In this document: one piece after another, positions 13,900 through 16,693 of the stretch
Position numbering within the stretch: position 1 is the stretch's first letter
Layout: every line of letters begins with the position of its first letter
NCBI GenBank assembly: GCA_903959355.1
Contig: CAJBWJ010000028.1
Coordinates: 1 to 16,693, forward strand
Direction: 5' to 3'
Origin: an uncultured bacterium
Lineage (GTDB): Bacteria > Patescibacteriota > Microgenomatia > UBA1400 > PJMF01
DNA: 16,693 nucleotides
Translations under genes and position numbers: made by a program
Notes under the pieces: generated by a model
What the model was told of the DNA's origin: nothing
Seen by the model: the letters and a program-made list of their open reading frames with translations, nothing else
Database searches by the model: none

Positions 13900-14683
13900 T
13901 GCTCTCAGCTGGTTTTGAATCTAGAATGACAATAGTATTAAAATCTCTGGTTGCTTCTCTCTTGCCATCATCAAGTCCCCAACCAAGTAGGAAGTGATAG
14001 GCTGCCTGGAGTAAAGCGATGTCTGGGCTGTGTTTCTTTTTGTGTTCTTCGTCAATATCATCTGGAACTATTTTTTCTACTAAATTTACAGTAGTGGTAG
14101 ATAAAGCTCCATCGGTCACAAGTCTTTCTCTAATAGTTTCTTGAGTGGTACCGCGATCGCCAATATCATCAAGAGAAATAACATGTTTGCCATTAATTAT
14201 TTTTTCATCCCAAACTTTGAATTGAGCATCTTTATTAAAGGTTTTTTTACCAGAAGATGAGGTGACATGAACTGGAGAAATTTTTAAGTTAGCATCTGAT
14301 AAAACATTGATATTTTCAAAATGAGATTTTAATTCTTCTAAACAGGCTAGTTCAAAAGCTTCTTTAAACCATTTAGCACCATTTAAGTTGTAAATAACTA
14401 AGTAATTTTCTGCTACAATTTTAAATTCTTCTAAAGTGATTTCATCACCTTTTGGATTGATTTGTTTTAACAAATTGCCAATGAATAATTGAGCATACCA
14501 TTCAACTGATTGACGAATTACTAACTCTGGGATGAGAGGGGCGATCCATTCATTCTCATTTAAAATTTTGACGGCTAATTCTCTGAGTTCTTCTAACTCT
14601 TTTTCAGTGAAAGTGTCTTCGTATATTCCAGAAGCTGATGATTGAGGGGAATAGATTGTTTGTTCTGCTTTTGAAGATGCCAT
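13871..14683 (-). CDS. Phosphoribosyltransferase, HPRT-like, with N-terminal extension
   Basis: A 270-aa protein whose C-terminal half looks like a type I phosphoribosyltransferase. The PRPP-binding signature is VISLDDIGDRGTT (168-180; D172-D173). The segment PDIALLQAAYHFLLGWGLDD (220-239) matches the region of hypoxanthine phosphoribosyltransferases that reads PDF...FVVGYGLDY, which packs on the purine. Purine salvage from PRPP is therefore likely, though base specificity cannot be read here. About 130 helical residues precede the domain, with a flexible Ser-rich start; standard HPRT enzymes are near 180 aa and lack this. The extension has no recognised domain. An AT-rich hyphenated palindrome overlaps the start codon and holds the -10. 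The 3' end overlaps the Nudix gene. Confidence 0.75.
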   Translation of the reverse strand: MASSKAEQTIYSPQSSASGIYEDTFTEKELEELRELAVKILNENEWIAPLIPELVIRQSVEWYAQLFIGNLLKQINPKGDEITLEEFKIVAENYLVIYNLNGAKWFKEAFELACLEELKSHFENINVLSDANLKISPVHVTSSSGKKTFNKDAQFKVWDEKIINGKHVISLDDIGDRGTTQETIRERLVTDGALSTTTVNLVEKIVPDDIDEEHKKKHSPDIALLQAAYHFLLGWGLDDGKREATRDFNTIVILDSKPAESIISFQGGLN

Positions 14684-14702
14684 ATATATTGATAATATAT
14701 AT
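14682..14702. promoter_or_regulatory. AT-rich palindrome over the PRTase start and -10
   Basis: ATATATATT (14682-14690), GAT, AATATATAT (14694-14702): perfect 9-bp arms with a 3-bp centre. On the minus strand it supplies TATATT (14699-14694) 10 nt, or TATTAT 8 nt, before the ATG at 14683. The right arm of the repeat covers the promoter and the left arm the initiator codon. Low sequence complexity weakens the case for a specific operator. Confidence 0.4.
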
Positions 14703-14719
14703 CACAAGACATCAATTAT

Positions 14720-14977
14720 CTAACCGTATTTCTTTTTGAGAAGCATTAATAAAAATGCACCGACAAATAAAATAGTATTTGTAACGTAAATAAAAGGATC
14801 TCCTTTTAATAGGCCATAGCACACCCAAGACACTCCATTAAGCATACCAACAATGATGCCCATCCAAGAAAGAAATTTAGTGTTTTTGGTTTTGTAAGAA
14901 GCCCAAACTTGAGGAAAGAAAATTGAAGCAGCCAAAACTGAGCCTAGATAACCGAAGAAAAGTTGAAGATTGTTCAT
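14720..14977 (-). CDS. SemiSWEET sugar transporter
   Basis: An 85-aa protein with three membrane helices (about 5-25, 36-57, 62-80). This is the triple-helix half-unit of SemiSWEETs, which dimerise to move sugars down their gradient. The PQ motif is present (FFPQVW, P22-Q23) in helix 1, and NGVSWVCYGLLKGDPFIYVTN (47-67) matches the helix 2-3 region including the substrate-site Trp and Asn of the family. It ends with a Lys-rich tail. The sugar cannot be predicted. It sits between the PRTase and the DDxxD-protein gene on the same strand with short gaps, and has a TAATAT box 6 nt upstream of the ATG. PQ-loop relatives are possible, but size and motif order favour SemiSWEET. Confidence 0.88.
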   Translation of the reverse strand: MNNLQLFFGYLGSVLAASIFFPQVWASYKTKNTKFLSWMGIIVGMLNGVSWVCYGLLKGDPFIYVTNTILFVGAFLLMLLKKKYG

Positions 14978-14983
14978 TTAGAT

Positions 14984-14989
14984 ATATTA
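14984..14989 (-). promoter_or_regulatory. -10 box of the SemiSWEET gene
   Basis: TAATAT on the minus strand (14989 to 14984) ends 6 nt before the ATG at 14977, so a leaderless start is predicted. It lies in the 20-nt gap after the upstream gene's stop. Confidence 0.45.
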
Positions 14990-14997
14990 CAAGAACT

Positions 14998-15816
14998 TTA
15001 TGCGTAATGCCAATCGGCAATTGCTTTGTTAATTAACCATCTTTTTGGTATTTTTTTTGATATTTTGAGTAATTTCATTTTTAAAGTCAGTCCTGCTTTG
15101 TTCATACCAACTTTTTGTGCCTCGCTCATATATTCGCTTAGATATCCGTCTAATATAGACAAAACCTCAGCTTTATTCATTTCTTCAAAACCTATTCCTC
15201 CAAAGCTAGGAATTCCATGCTCAGTGGCAAATTCTCTTTTTTCATAATCACTTACAACTTGAAAAAGCATTGATCCAAAAAACATTCTTTTTTTAACTAA
15301 TTCGGCTAAATCTGAATTGAAAATTCTTTGGTGTATTAATTGTGTAGAGAGTTCTGTCACATTTTGAACACGATTCAAATTAGTTGCTGCAGAATAATCA
15401 AGGCGTTTGTCGTCAAATAAGCTGCCAATATATATTGCCCAAATAGCATTTGGAGATTCTCTGTAAGCCTTAACTGACTCTGGAGTCCAATATCCTGGCT
15501 CTTTTTCACCCATAGCAGCACCTTCAGTTTTAATTACTCCATCTAAAAACCAGAAAAAATTTTCATCTTTTGGAAAACGTGCTATATGCTTAACAGCGCT
15601 TATTTCGTATCTTTTTAAATATTTTTCTCGATCACTGGAATTTTCATTGTTATGATGAACAAAATCAATACAGTCATCTAACATTACTCCAGCGCTAATG
15701 GCACTTTGAAATTGATCCCATTTTTTCTTCCCCCTTATTTCAGGGATCATTTCATAAGCACCAACTAGAATTGATGCTTCAGAAACTGATGGAATACGTA
15801 TTTCGGAGAAACCCAT
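14998..15816 (-). CDS. Hypothetical helical protein with DDxxD motif
   Basis: A 272-aa, mostly helical protein that I cannot place firmly. GVMLDDCIDF (43-52) contains an Asp-rich DDxxD (D47, D48, D51) in a helix, as in isoprenoid synthases, which bind diphosphate through Mg. A second acidic segment, VVSDYEKREFATEHGIPSFG (187-206), lies where squalene/phytoene synthases carry their second Asp motif, but it does not match the consensus. Length would fit that superfamily. No signal peptide is seen, and the C-terminus is basic (KMKLLKISKKIPKRW, 246-260), perhaps for membrane contact. The gene starts 28 nt after the tRNA-Glu gene on the same strand and may share its transcript; a weak TAAATA lies 9 nt upstream of the ATG. 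The isoprenoid link is a hypothesis. Confidence 0.6.
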   Translation of the reverse strand: MGFSEIRIPSVSEASILVGAYEMIPEIRGKKKWDQFQSAISAGVMLDDCIDFVHHNNENSSDREKYLKRYEISAVKHIARFPKDENFFWFLDGVIKTEGAAMGEKEPGYWTPESVKAYRESPNAIWAIYIGSLFDDKRLDYSAATNLNRVQNVTELSTQLIHQRIFNSDLAELVKKRMFFGSMLFQVVSDYEKREFATEHGIPSFGGIGFEEMNKAEVLSILDGYLSEYMSEAQKVGMNKAGLTLKMKLLKISKKIPKRWLINKAIADWHYA

Positions 15817-15844
15817 TTTGCTTGTTATTTATTTTTTCTTATTG

Positions 15845-15916
15845 TGACCCCATGGAGAATCGAACTCCAGTTATCGGGATGAGAACCCGATGTCCTAACC
15901 GCTAGACGATAGGGCC
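15845..15916 (-). tRNA. trnE: tRNA-Glu (anticodon CUC)
   Basis: A 72-nt cloverleaf reads on the minus strand: acceptor GGCCCTA paired with TGGGGTC (two G-U pairs), D arm GTCT/GGAC with loop AGCGGTTA, anticodon stem TCGGG/CCCGA with loop TTCTCAT (anticodon CTC, reading GAG), variable loop TAAC, T arm TGGAG/CTCCA with loop TTCGATT, discriminator A. CCA is not encoded, since the next bases are CAA, so a CCA-adding enzyme is needed. GAG is read exactly by CUC; another tRNA-Glu(UUC) is expected elsewhere for GAA. Confidence 0.95.
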
Positions 15917-15925
15917 GATCCGGAG

Positions 15926-15955
15926 ATTATATCAAATTTGCGCTCTTTTTGTAAA
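15926..15955 (-). promoter_or_regulatory. Promoter of tRNA-Glu
   Basis: On the minus strand TTTACA (15955-15950) and TATAAT (15931-15926) are 18 bp apart, the best two-part promoter in the window. The -10 ends 9 nt before the mature tRNA 5' end, leaving only a very short 5' leader for RNase P. Confidence 0.75.
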
Positions 15956-15983
15956 CGCTACACTTCTTGTAATTTAGCTAATT

Positions 15984-15989
15984 CATAAT
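15984..15989 (+). promoter_or_regulatory. Candidate -10 of the right-edge gene
   Basis: CATAAT, one mismatch from consensus, ends 6 nt before the ATG at 15996, the same spacing as other starts here. It is divergent from the tRNA-Glu promoter. Confidence 0.4.
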
Positions 15990-15995
15990 AACTTA

Positions 15996-16693
15996 ATGAT
16001 TCTAATTTTAATTTTACTAAATTTCATTTTTTTCAGTAAAAATATTGAAGCAAAAAGTTTTTCCCATCAGTTTGTTTTAACTAATAATTTGATTGATTTA
16101 AACTTTTTTAAAATTGTAGATTTACCAGTTCCAACTCCAACTCCAACCACAGAAATTAAACAAAATTCTCAAAAAATTCTATCTTTTGATTATAAACTTA
16201 GTAAAACTAAAGATTTACCGCCTGATTTGCCTCTTTTTATTGTTGTTTTTGATCAAAAGGTAATTTTTTCTGCAGATGCAAGTTTGGCTGACGGACTAAC
16301 TCATCATGTCCAATTAAATCTAGAGACAATCGACCCAAATTATCTTGGTAAGTTTCCAGTTTTTTATCAAAATAACTATCTAAATGACTTTGAATTTATT
16401 TTAGAAAATTTATCATTTATTAATGAAATCGAATCAATCAGAGAGAATATTTTACAAATTAAAAACCTAAACGTAATTAGAGAACTCGATCAATCTTTAA
16501 CGATTGTTTTTTCTTTAGAAGAGCAATTTAAAAATCACTATTTTTATCAACTATTTTGTTTAAATGAAAAAAAAGAAATTGCAAATTCAGCTAAATTGAT
16601 AAAAAAAGATGATTTTCTTTGGCAAAAATTTTCTTTTCTTAATTTTTTTAGTAATCAAAAAAATGAATTGATATTTAATTTAAAAGATTTTAA
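15996..16693 (+). CDS. Partial secreted protein with PT-rich linker
   Basis: An open frame from ATG to the right edge, 232 complete codons with no stop. Residues 1-19 (MILILILLNFIFFSKNIEA) are a signal peptide with probable cleavage after Ala19, although it lacks the usual N-terminal Lys. A short mature start is followed by a Pro/Thr linker (PVPTPTPTT, 44-52), then a mixed alpha/beta region with DLPPDLPLFIVVFDQKVIFS near 72-91. The rest is rich in Asn, Lys, Phe and Ile with no motif I recognise. PT linkers commonly join surface domains to an anchor or to each other. Codon use is very AT-rich. The C-terminus is outside the window, so an anchor or catalytic domain could follow. Confidence 0.7.
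   Translation, partial: MILILILLNFIFFSKNIEAKSFSHQFVLTNNLIDLNFFKIVDLPVPTPTPTTEIKQNSQKILSFDYKLSKTKDLPPDLPLFIVVFDQKVIFSADASLADGLTHHVQLNLETIDPNYLGKFPVFYQNNYLNDFEFILENLSFINEIESIRENILQIKNLNVIRELDQSLTIVFSLEEQFKNHYFYQLFCLNEKKEIANSAKLIKKDDFLWQKFSFLNFFSNQKNELIFNLKDF

Noticed and set aside
15845..15916. tRNA-Glu as an attachment site of an integrated element
   Set aside because: No direct repeat of the tRNA 3' end was seen elsewhere in the window, and no integrase or phage gene is present.
1..16693. CRISPR arrays, insertion sequences, toxin-antitoxin or other defence systems
   Set aside because: No regularly spaced repeats, transposase, Cas, restriction or toxin-like reading frames were recognised in either strand.

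Overview
The window is AT-rich bacterial chromosome using the standard stop set: UGA ends several ORFs, so this is not a code-25 (Gracilibacteria/SR1) genome. It suggests a Candidate Phyla Radiation (Patescibacteria) genome, possibly Microgenomates-like. The reasons are gene-dense packing, trimmed versions of universal proteins (an aspartyl-tRNA synthetase lacking the GAD insertion, a DnaX lacking the zinc-cysteine module), several short unrecognised proteins with one membrane anchor and a Pro/Thr-rich linker, and very short or absent 5' leaders. This placement is inference; no phylogenetic marker was compared.

Layout. (1) 1-2501: a divergent pair, a truncated membrane-anchored protein (minus) and rmuC (plus), sharing one palindromic -10 box. 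rmuC converges on a membrane-anchored alpha/beta hydrolase (minus). (2) 2555-3075: a small basic hypothetical protein, then a compact cassette with a strong promoter, a foldable leader, a perfect Shine-Dalgarno, a GC-rich 28-codon ORF and a strong hairpin terminator. This cassette is the least explained object here. (3) 3102-6543: aspS, a D,D-carboxypeptidase and a membrane-anchored hypothetical. (4) 6572-9217: gltX, a hypothetical that may carry a double-psi beta-barrel, and ybeY, tightly packed. (5) 9253-11737: dnaX, ybaB and rdgB. (6) 11685-13339, minus: a four-helix membrane protein translationally coupled to class I aldolase fbaB. (7) 13390-13899, plus: an IPP-isomerase-like Nudix protein, divergent from group 6 over an inverted-repeat promoter. 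(8) 13871-15916, minus: an HPRT-like phosphoribosyltransferase, a SemiSWEET, a DDxxD protein and tRNA-Glu(CUC). (9) 15996 to the window end: the start of a secreted protein with a PT-rich linker.

The genes cover translation (aspS, gltX, tRNA-Glu, ybeY for rRNA maturation), replication and DNA maintenance (dnaX, ybaB, rmuC), nucleotide pool handling (rdgB, PRTase, Nudix), carbon metabolism (fbaB, SemiSWEET) and the cell envelope (D,D-carboxypeptidase and anchored proteins).

The strongest window-wide pattern is in the start regions. Fourteen starts have a TATAAT-like hexamer, often with an upstream TGn, whose last base lies only 6-10 nt before the start codon. That puts the transcription start at or within a few bases of the initiator codon, so leaderless mRNA appears to be the default. 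The two genes with convincing Shine-Dalgarno sequences, the 28-aa ORF and ybaB, are those whose promoters lie further upstream.
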